NCBI RefSeq assembly: GCF_014192335.1
Contig: NZ_JACHXU010000010.1
Location: forward strand, 163,816 to 227,815
Direction: 5' to 3'
DNA length: 64,000 nt
Source of the DNA: Aporhodopirellula rubra
GTDB taxonomy: Bacteria > Planctomycetota > Planctomycetia > Pirellulales > Pirellulaceae
Shown here: positions 54,948-62,700 of the stretch, piece after piece
How positions within the stretch are numbered: the first letter of the stretch is position 1
Layout of the letters: each line of letters starts with the position of its first letter
The notes under the pieces: model-generated
Database searches by the model: none
Told to the model about the DNA's origin: nothing
Seen by the model: the letters and a program-made list of their open reading frames with translations, nothing else
Position numbers and translations under genes: made by a program

Positions 54948-57044
54948 ATGCGCAAATCTCGAGATTTCTTGCGTTCCCGCATGCGTCTTTTCTCTAGAGA
55001 CGATTCTAACTGCTGCGGTGAGGCTCCTTCTGCCCGCCCATCCGGCGCCGGGACGCTGGGAAAAGACGTCGGTACGACCGACGGTCAATCCTCTGTCCAT
55101 GCCGCGGTCGCGAAGGATTCGGGCTTAGATTCAGCGGTCGATCTGGGCATTTCGGACTCCGATTCTCGCAACGTTTGGGGCTCGTTCGATTCCGGATCGG
55201 GGTCAGAAGTGTTCGGCACCGGACCGGCGAATTCCTCAAACGCCACGAACGGCAGCGGCACCGATTCGGGAATATGGCGACGTGGAGCTCCCGTTACCGG
55301 ATTGCTCCAGCGGCACTCGATCCGGACAAAATTATTTTTCGGCGTGGTCACGCTCGCCTGCACGATCGTTTTGTTGACCATCGTCGGTTTGGTCGGTTTT
55401 TACCGATACCGGACTCTCGCGGACGCGATCAGCACGCGGGCGACGGAATTGTCTTTGGCGACCGAACTGAGCCGGTGTGCGACGGCCGCTCGCGACAGTA
55501 ACACACGGATCTGCCTGATGAAGTCGCGGGAGGGGATGATCGATTCGTCCGTCCTCGCCGAGTCGGGATTGAAATTTGAGCGGACCAATTTCGATCAAGC
55601 AATGTTGGAACTGTCCGTCGCCTTCAATCGTTATGCGGTCGCGGTCGGTGTTGACTGCACGATGTGCGAATGTATCGGCGAAGTTCCCGACGGCGCGATC
55701 GACACGGCGAGTTTATCGGCGACTGTGATCGACACGCGTGAGCAGCGAGATTCGGTTCTCGATATCGGAAAAACGCTTCATCGATCCGATCGGATGCGTC
55801 AGGACCCGCGTGCGGTTGCGGTGTACGCGCAGAGCGGTTGCAACGAATTATCCAGGCATCTCGATCTGCTCGTTACGCAGACGCAAGAACACCTCGGTCT
55901 GATCCACGACCAGATGGCCAGTTTCAGTGATCACGTCAAGCTGCAGCACCGGGCGGGGATCGCGGGTGCATGGATCGCGTTGGCACTCGCCGCGTTGATC
56001 ACGGCCGCGATGGTTTGGTATTTCCAAATGATGGTGATTGGCCCCTTTAGTAATCTCGTGATGGGAGCCCGGTTGGTCGCTCGTGGTCAGTACCGCCACC
56101 GGATCGAGATGGGGAGTGAGGACGAAATCGGCGAACTCGGCGAAATCCTAAATCAAATGACGGATCGCTTCCGGCGCAGCATGTTGCACATTCAGAAGAT
56201 CTGCAAAGAGAAAGACGAAGAAGTCAAAGTGCGGTCCCGCGAAGTGATAAGGAACGAACAGTTGGCGGGTGTCGGATTCCTCGCCGCAGGTTTCGCTCAT
56301 GAGATCAACAATCCGATGGCCGCGATTGCTTGGAGTGCTGAGGCGCTGGAGTCGCGCGTGAACGATTTGTTGATGTATCCCGCTGACGAACGTTTGCTCG
56401 ATGGCGAGTTGATGGAGACGATGCAAGAGAACCTGCAGCGGATCCAGGGCGAAGCCTATCGATGCAAATCGATTACCGAGCGGATGCTGAGTTTCAGTCG
56501 CGTCGGGCACGTCGATCGAGACAGTATTGATGTCGCCCCGTTGGTCAGCGACGTTGTCGAAATGATCGGCACGCTCGGAAAGTATAAGTGCAAGAAGATC
56601 ACCGTCGATGCCGCCGATGGCGTGATCGCTCACGCGAACTCGCAAGAAATTCGCCAAGTCATTTTGAACTTGGTGACCAATGCGATGGAAAGCGTTGACA
56701 GTGACGGGCACGTGGACATCGTTTTGCGAAATGACGGGATGTACGCGAGCATCCTGGTTCGTGATTCTGGATGTGGGATGACCGCTGACGTGATGCAGCA
56801 CTTGTTCGAACCGTTCTACACGCGTCGCCGCGACGGAACCGGAACCGGGTTGGGGCTGAGTATCTCCTACCGAATCGTTTCGCAGCACGGTGGGCAACTG
56901 ATCCCGCGCAGTGACGGCGAAGGTTGCGGGTCGGAGTTCGAGCTTCGCCTGCCGATTCGCGATGCCGCCAAGGGCACAACCGAGGCGAAAGGGCGAGTTC
57001 AGCCGGAGCGAGAATGGCAAGAAGCGTCTCCGCAAGCCGCGTAG
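54948..57044 (+). CDS. Membrane sensor histidine kinase with CxxCxC sensor domain
   Basis: The 698-residue kinase has an unusual 125-residue Ser/Gly-rich N-terminal extension, TM1 (about 129-151), a sensor domain (152-338) with DCTMCEC (C237, C240, C242), TM2 (339-365), a HAMP linker (366-415), a HisKA domain with GFAHEINNPMAAI (His451), an N-box VILNLVTNAMES and G-boxes DSGCGM and GTGTGLGLS. The sensor lies on the far side of the membrane. GGGAGG seven bases before ATG 54948 supports this start over 54927. The next gene is its sigma-54-type response regulator, 66 bases downstream. The cysteine cluster suggests a metal or redox signal, which is inferred. Confidence 0.9.
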   Translation: MRKSRDFLRSRMRLFSRDDSNCCGEAPSARPSGAGTLGKDVGTTDGQSSVHAAVAKDSGLDSAVDLGISDSDSRNVWGSFDSGSGSEVFGTGPANSSNATNGSGTDSGIWRRGAPVTGLLQRHSIRTKLFFGVVTLACTIVLLTIVGLVGFYRYRTLADAISTRATELSLATELSRCATAARDSNTRICLMKSREGMIDSSVLAESGLKFERTNFDQAMLELSVAFNRYAVAVGVDCTMCECIGEVPDGAIDTASLSATVIDTREQRDSVLDIGKTLHRSDRMRQDPRAVAVYAQSGCNELSRHLDLLVTQTQEHLGLIHDQMASFSDHVKLQHRAGIAGAWIALALAALITAAMVWYFQMMVIGPFSNLVMGARLVARGQYRHRIEMGSEDEIGELGEILNQMTDRFRRSMLHIQKICKEKDEEVKVRSREVIRNEQLAGVGFLAAGFAHEINNPMAAIAWSAEALESRVNDLLMYPADERLLDGELMETMQENLQRIQGEAYRCKSITERMLSFSRVGHVDRDSIDVAPLVSDVVEMIGTLGKYKCKKITVDAADGVIAHANSQEIRQVILNLVTNAMESVDSDGHVDIVLRNDGMYASILVRDSGCGMTADVMQHLFEPFYTRRRDGTGTGLGLSISYRIVSQHGGQLIPRSDGEGCGSEFELRLPIRDAAKGTTEAKGRVQPEREWQEASPQAA

Positions 57045-57110
57045 ATTCAGACTTAGATTGTATCGCAGAACAACTGTGTGATTTTCACCAACGAACCGAG
57101 TAGCAGACCC

Positions 57111-58520
57111 ATGACTGACAAACGAAAAACATCGGCCAAGGACGCCGCCAAGGCGAAAGCGGCAGCATCGAGTATGCATATTTTGTTTGCCGACGATGAG
57201 AAACCGCTGCAAGAGTTAATGCGAAAAGAATTGCCGCGGATGGGCTATCGCGTGACGGTTTGCCCCGACGGCATTACCGCTGTTGAGGCGATCAAGCGTG
57301 AGCGGATTGATTGCCTGTTAGTCGATTTGAACATGCCGGGATTCAGCGGCATTGAAGTGATCGCGCAGGCGCGTGAGATTCGGCCCGAGATCGAAGCGAT
57401 CATCATGACCGCGAATCCGTCGACCGAGACCGCGATCGACGCGATCAAATACGGCACGTTCGACTACCTGACCAAGCCCACTCGGCTCGCGGACATTGCG
57501 ACGTTGTTGGGGAGAGTGAGCGAGCGACGCGAAGGCAAACGTTTGTTGGCGGCGCTAATGCATCGCCTTAAGCGGGCTGAAGGTCACAGCGACCTGATCG
57601 GCGGGCATGAGTCGATGGAGGCCGTGCGGAAACTGATCGGCCGCGTTGCCCCCACCGAATCGACCGTATTGGTACGTGGGGAAACGGGGTGCGGTAAAGA
57701 GCTCGTTGCCCGTGCGATCCATGATCAAAGTTTGCGTGCGGACAAACCGTTCGTTGCGGTCAACTGTGGCGCCTTGCCGGAGAATCTGATCGAGAGCGAA
57801 CTGTTCGGGCATACGAAGGGCGCTTTCACCGGTGCCGACGTGACCCGCGTTGGGTTGTTTGAAGTCGCCAGTGGCGGCACGTTGTTCCTTGACGAGATCG
57901 GTGAGTTGCCGTTGGCGGTGCAAGCGAAGCTGTTGCGGGTATTGGAGACGGGGGACATTCGTCGCCTCGGTGACAACGAAAGTTTGCATGTGGATGTGCG
58001 GATCGTTTGTGCAACGCACCGTGATCTCGAAACGATGGTCAGCGAGCAAACGTTCCGTGAAGATTTGATGTTCCGGATCAACACATTCGAGTTGCGTGTT
58101 CCACCGCTGCGTGAACGGATCGACGATCTCGTGCCTTTGGCGAATCATTTGCTGCGTCGTCATCGCAGCGATGGCGTGGACGACCGGTTGTTCACCGAAG
58201 ACGCGATTGCTGAATTGAAGAGTCATCAATGGCCGGGCAACGTTCGTGAACTCGCCAATGTAATCGAGCATGCGTCGGTGTTGTGTGACGCGTTGCCTGT
58301 CGGAGTCGAGCATCTGCCATCGCATTTCTCGCGTAGAAAACTCCGTGATGATTTGATTGGTAACGCACCGATGTCGCTAAAAGAGCTCGAGCAGATCGCG
58401 ATTGATCGTTCGATGAAGCGCCATGACGGTAACAAGAAGGCGGTCGCCGAAGAACTCGGCGTTAGCTTGAAGACGCTGTACAACCGGCTGAGCCTGACGT
58501 CAGAAAGCGAAGCGGCCTAA
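57111..58520 (+). CDS. Sigma-54-dependent response regulator (NtrC/AtoC family)
   Basis: The 469-residue protein has a receiver domain with FADDEKPLQ and phosphoacceptor Asp72 in LLVDLNMPG, switch lysine in YLTKPTRL, an AAA+ domain with Walker A VRGETGCGKELV, the sigma-54-contacting loop KGAFTGAD (about 236-243), LFLDEIGELPLAVQ (Walker B), and a Fis-type HTH with KKAVAEELGVSLKTLYNRL at the end. It activates sigma-54 promoters after phosphorylation, presumably by the upstream kinase. A basic lysine/alanine-rich leader of 20 residues precedes the receiver. Target genes are not shown; the next downstream gene is the BBP7 protein after an 840-base gap. Confidence 0.93.
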   Translation: MTDKRKTSAKDAAKAKAAASSMHILFADDEKPLQELMRKELPRMGYRVTVCPDGITAVEAIKRERIDCLLVDLNMPGFSGIEVIAQAREIRPEIEAIIMTANPSTETAIDAIKYGTFDYLTKPTRLADIATLLGRVSERREGKRLLAALMHRLKRAEGHSDLIGGHESMEAVRKLIGRVAPTESTVLVRGETGCGKELVARAIHDQSLRADKPFVAVNCGALPENLIESELFGHTKGAFTGADVTRVGLFEVASGGTLFLDEIGELPLAVQAKLLRVLETGDIRRLGDNESLHVDVRIVCATHRDLETMVSEQTFREDLMFRINTFELRVPPLRERIDDLVPLANHLLRRHRSDGVDDRLFTEDAIAELKSHQWPGNVRELANVIEHASVLCDALPVGVEHLPSHFSRRKLRDDLIGNAPMSLKELEQIAIDRSMKRHDGNKKAVAEELGVSLKTLYNRLSLTSESEAA

Positions 58521-58572
58521 CGAATCGATCTCCCTGCCGTATCCACCGTCGCATGGCGTGGGTCTCTCCTTT

Positions 58573-58596
58573 GTAGCCACCGTCGCTAGGCGGTGG
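58573..58596 (+). repeat. GTAG-REP hairpin (solo)
   Basis: GTAG (58573-58576) is followed by ccaccg (58577-58582) paired with cggtgg (58591-58596) around tcgctagg. A decayed neighbour, gtatccaccgtcgcatggcg from 58539, lies 12 bases upstream. The GTAG foot and small palindrome match the REPs at the RAYT locus. Confidence 0.65.
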
Positions 58597-58740
58597 ACCG
58601 AGCTCTGCAGAACGAGGTCGTCGCTGCCGCAGTCCAGGCTCGCACAGGTTTGCCACGCATCACTGCCAGTCGCGACTGTGTCGCGTTCAGCGATGCCTCT
58701 GGAACTGCAGCGGCTCATCAGCACGTGCGATCTATCTTCA

Positions 58741-58771
58741 TGAGACGGGGCTCCCGTCTCAGTTTTCTTTT
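58741..58771 (+). terminator. Intrinsic terminator-like hairpin downstream of the response regulator
   Basis: tgagacggg (58741-58749) pairs with cccgtctca (58753-58761) around a gct loop, followed by gttttcttttg, a T-rich tail. It is the likely end of the histidine kinase-response regulator transcript, although 220 bases from the stop. Confidence 0.65.
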
Positions 58772-59360
58772 GTAATTGACGATTCCGCCGTCTCTGCGTG
58801 TTAGTGCGGGCGTCTTGTGTTTTGTCATCTCGGCTGGGCCGTCGATTGCGATTTCTTGGGCTTCGCGACGATTTGGCGTGTCAAGTTCTTCCGGTTGTAT
58901 CGATGGCGGGGAGGGGCGGGTCGATAGGGGTCGTGGAAGACGCCGCGATCGTTCCCGATATGCTTCCTGGTACGCGCCAGTTTGGCGACATTGGGGTGGA
59001 TGATTTGCGACCGCTCTGCCTTGGGGGCCGAAGAAACTCCTCGTAGGAAATCTCGTGTTCATAGCAGCACGGTGTTTTGCTGCATTTCCCTTTCCATGGC
59101 TTAGCTGCACTCGTGGGTGCGAAAAGGCCCGTGAGCGTTCGAGTCGATTCCCTGAGCTGGGAGTCGACTCGAGCGTAGGGATGTGGAAGCGGTGGAACGA
59201 TTATGCAGGTGCCTCCCAGCCGTTCGGTACGGCGACAGAAGCCGGGCCGTCGTGTGATCAATCCTCGCCCAAGCAACCTCATCACCGGTCGAAATCGCTC
59301 GTTCGCGAATTTCGCAGATAGGTCTATTGCACGAAGCAAACGAAGCGAAGGAGTCGAAAG

Positions 59361-61349
59361 ATGAAGTACAACATTTTGCGAAGCGTCGCGGCGACCCTCT
59401 CGATGGGTCTCTGCACGATCGCGTCTGCACAATATGGCCAGGCACCTCAGGGGCCGTACTCGTACGGCGCTCCGCAGCCAGCACAATATTCTCAGCCCGG
59501 GCAGTTTTCGCAGCAGGGCCAGTATTCACAGCAGTCGCAGTTCTCACCGAACCAAGCTGTCCCGTCGAGTCAGCTCGGCGTGCCTCGCACTCAGTCGGTG
59601 CAGACGTTTGGTAGCTCGAACTATCAAGCTCCCGCGAAATGGAGCAACTTCGGAAGTTCGAACAGCGGCCCGGAACTGTTCCAGCCCGCCTCGACGGGTG
59701 GCTACGACAGCGGATTGCCCGCACCTGAGCAAATCCCAACGCCACAACCCAACTACAGCGGTGGCCATCAGCAATACTCGGCCCCTGCAATTCAGCAGCC
59801 CGCACCACAATCGCATCCGGCCCCGGTTGCTCAAGGATCGCCCGTTCACATCGGTGCACCTGTCGATGACTCGTACTGCCAGTCGTGTAATCAAACCCCC
59901 GTCGAGACACAGTTCTCGCAAGCGGCTTCGCAGCCTTGGGAAGGCACTTCGTACGCCGCGCAGTCTTGCGGTATGCCAGCCGCTGCGCCGGTTCGCCCGC
60001 AATTGTTCCCTTGGTTCGGATCGTTCGATCTGTTGTTCCTGAACATGGACAGCAACGACAAGTATCGTAACGTTGTTTCGCGTTACGACGCGACCGACCC
60101 AACGCGTCCGTACCTGCCATACATGGGGATCGATTCGATCGACCCTGACTCGGCGCTCGGGTACCAGCTCAACTTTGGTCGTTACTTCGGCTGCGGCCAG
60201 TACGGCGTCGGCGTGAGCTACTTCAACTACGATCCAGATGAAGAAGTCTTCACTTCACCGGTGTACGCTCCGCTGTTTACCGCAGCGGGTGGCGGCAACT
60301 TGCGTGCGTCGGGGATGCCACAGTACAACGGTGCTACGATGGCATATTGGTTCGACAACGGAACTCAGCCTGGTGACTCCGGTGACGGTTATCAAGAAAT
60401 CACTGGTGCTGGTTCGCCTTACACTGTCTACGATATCATTGACGGTCGTGCAGGTGCAGCGGCAGCCGCCGGTGGTGACCTCGATGCGGATTTCGACGGT
60501 ACCACGACTGGGTCAACGGAATCGTACGCGGAAGCGGTCTACTTCCAGGCACGTCGTGACGTCGACATCCAAGGCCTCGAAATCAACCTGTTCAGCTTCG
60601 GCCTGATGGGTGCTCAACGTGCGGCGACGATGAACTGCGGCACCAGCCGATTGGGTTCGTTGTTCGGTGGTGGCGGCTACGGCGGATGCGGCGGTTACGG
60701 TGGATACAACCAGTGCAACGACCCGTGTGGTCAAGCCTGCCAGCCTTGCCGTCCCGCTCGTGGGTTCGGTGGAGCAGGCGGACCGCTCGTGCGTCCTTGC
60801 ACCGGCAAAGTCCAAATTGTCACGAGCCACGGTTTGCGTTGGTTCCAAGTTAAAGACACCATCGATTTTGCCTACGATATCGACGGACGGGCTGGATTCA
60901 CCATGCACGACTTGCATGATTTCACCTCGACCGAAAACGACCTGTTGGGTTATCAATTCGGCAGTCGCCTGACGTACTGCTTGGCCAGCCGCGTGAACCT
61001 GAACGTGGGCGGCAAGTTCGGTCTGTACGGCAACCAAGCTGAATTCCGTCATCGCTTGGGAACCCAAGAGAACGTGGCTCAGCTCGGTGCGATGCCTGGT
61101 TTGGATATCGATTATCACACCAAAGAGACCGTGCTCTCGACCCTCGGCGAGTTCGACCTCGGCCTCGGCGTTCGCGTCATCGACGGACTGTCGGTTCGTG
61201 GTGGCTATCGCGTGATGGGCGTGACCGGTTTGGCTATGGCCGACAACTACTCGCGTGACTACAGTTCGTCCGCATCGGCCAGTGCCCTGCACGCCGACTC
61301 GAGCCTGTTGTTGCACGGTGCCTACGTTGGTGCTGACTTCAACTTCTAA
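59361..61349 (+). CDS. BBP7-family outer-membrane beta-barrel protein
   Basis: The 662-residue protein has a Sec signal (MKYNILRSVAATLSMGLCTIASA, cleaved before QYGQ). A low-complexity Gln/Pro/Ser/Tyr-rich region follows (about 24-200; repeats of QYSQ, GPYSYG, SQPGQFSQ). The BBP7 barrel then starts at LFPWFGSFDLLFLNMDSNDKY. An internal Gly/Cys-rich loop (GGGYGGCGGYGGYNQCND, then CGQACQPCRP) interrupts the barrel, which resumes with TYCLASRVNLNVGGKFGLYG and ends in a C-terminal aromatic strand (GAYVGADFNF, final Phe), as in outer-membrane porins. BBP7 is a planctomycete porin-like family; transported solute unknown. AAGGAG lies seven bases before ATG 59361. Confidence 0.88.
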   Translation: MKYNILRSVAATLSMGLCTIASAQYGQAPQGPYSYGAPQPAQYSQPGQFSQQGQYSQQSQFSPNQAVPSSQLGVPRTQSVQTFGSSNYQAPAKWSNFGSSNSGPELFQPASTGGYDSGLPAPEQIPTPQPNYSGGHQQYSAPAIQQPAPQSHPAPVAQGSPVHIGAPVDDSYCQSCNQTPVETQFSQAASQPWEGTSYAAQSCGMPAAAPVRPQLFPWFGSFDLLFLNMDSNDKYRNVVSRYDATDPTRPYLPYMGIDSIDPDSALGYQLNFGRYFGCGQYGVGVSYFNYDPDEEVFTSPVYAPLFTAAGGGNLRASGMPQYNGATMAYWFDNGTQPGDSGDGYQEITGAGSPYTVYDIIDGRAGAAAAAGGDLDADFDGTTTGSTESYAEAVYFQARRDVDIQGLEINLFSFGLMGAQRAATMNCGTSRLGSLFGGGGYGGCGGYGGYNQCNDPCGQACQPCRPARGFGGAGGPLVRPCTGKVQIVTSHGLRWFQVKDTIDFAYDIDGRAGFTMHDLHDFTSTENDLLGYQFGSRLTYCLASRVNLNVGGKFGLYGNQAEFRHRLGTQENVAQLGAMPGLDIDYHTKETVLSTLGEFDLGLGVRVIDGLSVRGGYRVMGVTGLAMADNYSRDYSSSASASALHADSSLLLHGAYVGADFNF

Positions 61350-61363
61350 GGAAGTCTTGTGTG

Positions 61364-61387
61364 GCGGGGTCGGGTAACCGGCCCCGC
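61364..61387 (+). terminator. Hairpin just after the BBP7 gene
   Basis: gcggggtcgg (61364-61373) pairs with ccggccccgc (61378-61387), nine pairs plus a G-T wobble, around a gtaa loop, 15 bases beyond the stop. No T-run follows, so it may stabilise the 3' end upstream of the true terminator at 61489. Confidence 0.45.
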
Positions 61388-61488
61388 TGACTAAAACAGC
61401 TTTGTCGTGAATGTGGTCTCTGATCCAGACCGCTCGACAAAGCCATCGCCAGCCGACCTGTCCGGGACGCGTCTGGCGGTAGAAAATG

Positions 61489-61526
61489 AACCCCAGTGTT
61501 TTCGAGAGAAAGCTCTGGGGTTTTTT
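61489..61526 (+). terminator. Intrinsic terminator
   Basis: aaccccag (61489-61496) pairs with ctggggtt (61515-61522) and the stem runs into tttttt (61521-61526). This is a good rho-independent terminator for the BBP7 transcript and separates it from the next gene. Confidence 0.8.
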
Positions 61527-61581
61527 CGTGCAATCTGGTATCACCGCTCCAATGCCAGCACGTCGGTAACCGGATACCCCA

Positions 61582-62295
61582 TTGGAAACCTCGCTTCACC
61601 AGCAACTGAAATCGCATTACGCCGCAACACCCGATCAAATCGAGGTGGCGATGGGTGCGTATCGGATTGATGTGGTTCGCGGCGAAGAATTGATCGAGAT
61701 TCAGTGCGCGTCGTTGTCAGCGATTCGTCGCAAGGTCTGTGATCTTCTGAAGCGTCATGACGTTCGGATCGTCAAACCGTCGGTCGCGCGCACCCGGATC
61801 TGTAAACGCGAACGCAAGGGTGGCGAGCCTGTTTCGCGGCGATTGAGTCCCAAACGCGGACATCCTCATGAAATGTTTGAGGAGTTAATCTATCTGCGCG
61901 ACATATTTCCCCATCCACGCTTAACCTTGGAAATCCCAATCGTGGACGTGAACCAATATCGATTGGTCACCAAGAAAAAGCGTCGTCGCCGACGCGATCC
62001 GGGCTACATCGTCGAAGACACCGAGTTGACACAGGTGCATGATTCGATCGAACTGCGAGAAGCCGTCGATCTATGGCGATTATTGGCGGATCCGCAGGAA
62101 GCCACCGCGTCGGATTCCGCTGCGTTGATCCCCTCGCATTTAGTCGACGTTGAGTTCAATACGCTCGACCTCGCCGGCGCGATCGGCTGTGCCCGTTGGA
62201 TCGCTCAGCGGATCGCGTACGTAATGCGGCACGCTGGGGCGATTGAGTCGACATCGCGAGACAAAACGGGCGTTCGCTATCGAGCGGCCGCGTAG
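61582..62295 (+). CDS. Conserved hypothetical protein (237 aa)
   Basis: The 237-residue basic protein starts (TTG at 61582) with ETSLHQQLKSHYA and contains GAYRIDVVRGEELIEIQCASLSA, VRIVKPSVARTRICKRE, VSRRLSPKRGHPHEMFEEL, FPHPRLTLEIPIVDV and a KKKRRRRRDP tract. It has no signal peptide or membrane segment. I recall similar planctomycete proteins with the same IDVV...LIEIQ and PHPxLT blocks, but no experimentally defined function. The IEIQ strand after a basic helix is reminiscent of nuclease-like or nucleic-acid-binding folds, a weak guess. It begins 56 bases after a terminator. Confidence 0.75.
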   Translation: METSLHQQLKSHYAATPDQIEVAMGAYRIDVVRGEELIEIQCASLSAIRRKVCDLLKRHDVRIVKPSVARTRICKRERKGGEPVSRRLSPKRGHPHEMFEELIYLRDIFPHPRLTLEIPIVDVNQYRLVTKKKRRRRRDPGYIVEDTELTQVHDSIELREAVDLWRLLADPQEATASDSAALIPSHLVDVEFNTLDLAGAIGCARWIAQRIAYVMRHAGAIESTSRDKTGVRYRAAA

Positions 62296-62700
62296 CCGCT
62301 CGCCGGCCTTGGTTCATGAAAATGCTGGCGCAAAGTCGGGCGGCTGGGGCCCGATTCGGGGCGAATTTTGCAGCTGATTTTGTGACGGTGGTAGGGGTTT
62401 AGGCGGAGGGGAATTCGGGTGTCACCCGAGGAATCACGACGCATGGCGTAACCCGTTACGATACGGGGGTTTAGAGGGACTCTCAGGCTGAGGTGCGAGC
62501 GATAATGCCACGAAATTTGTGTGGCAATTTTGTTGATATCTTGGCTGGCGGGCTGGGTTGGTCAATTTGCTGCCATTTCACTCTTGTGGTGACGTGCTCG
62601 GCATTGGTAGGTACGACACGCAAAGGTTTCTCATCGGTCGCAAAACCAGAAAAGTTGCCTTCGCGCTCCGCGTCCACCACTCACAAGGAACCGCTCGGCG
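62296..62700. other. Intergenic region upstream of the Omp85 gene
   Basis: 405 bases with no gene seen. A small hairpin, tgccacgaaatttgtgtggca (62505-62525), lies in the middle. AAGGA occurs 11 bases before the ATG of the following gene. Confidence 0.45.

Larger units (their letters stand above)
58521..59360. other. Long intergenic region with REP hairpin and terminator
   Basis: No gene is supported in these 840 bases; short frames lack domains. The first half carries a tandem pair of REP-like hairpins (58539-58561 degenerate, 58573-58596 intact) and a terminator-like hairpin (58741-58771). The second half (58800-59340) presumably holds the promoter and leader of the BBP7 gene, which has AAGGAG seven bases before its ATG. 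Confidence 0.55.
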
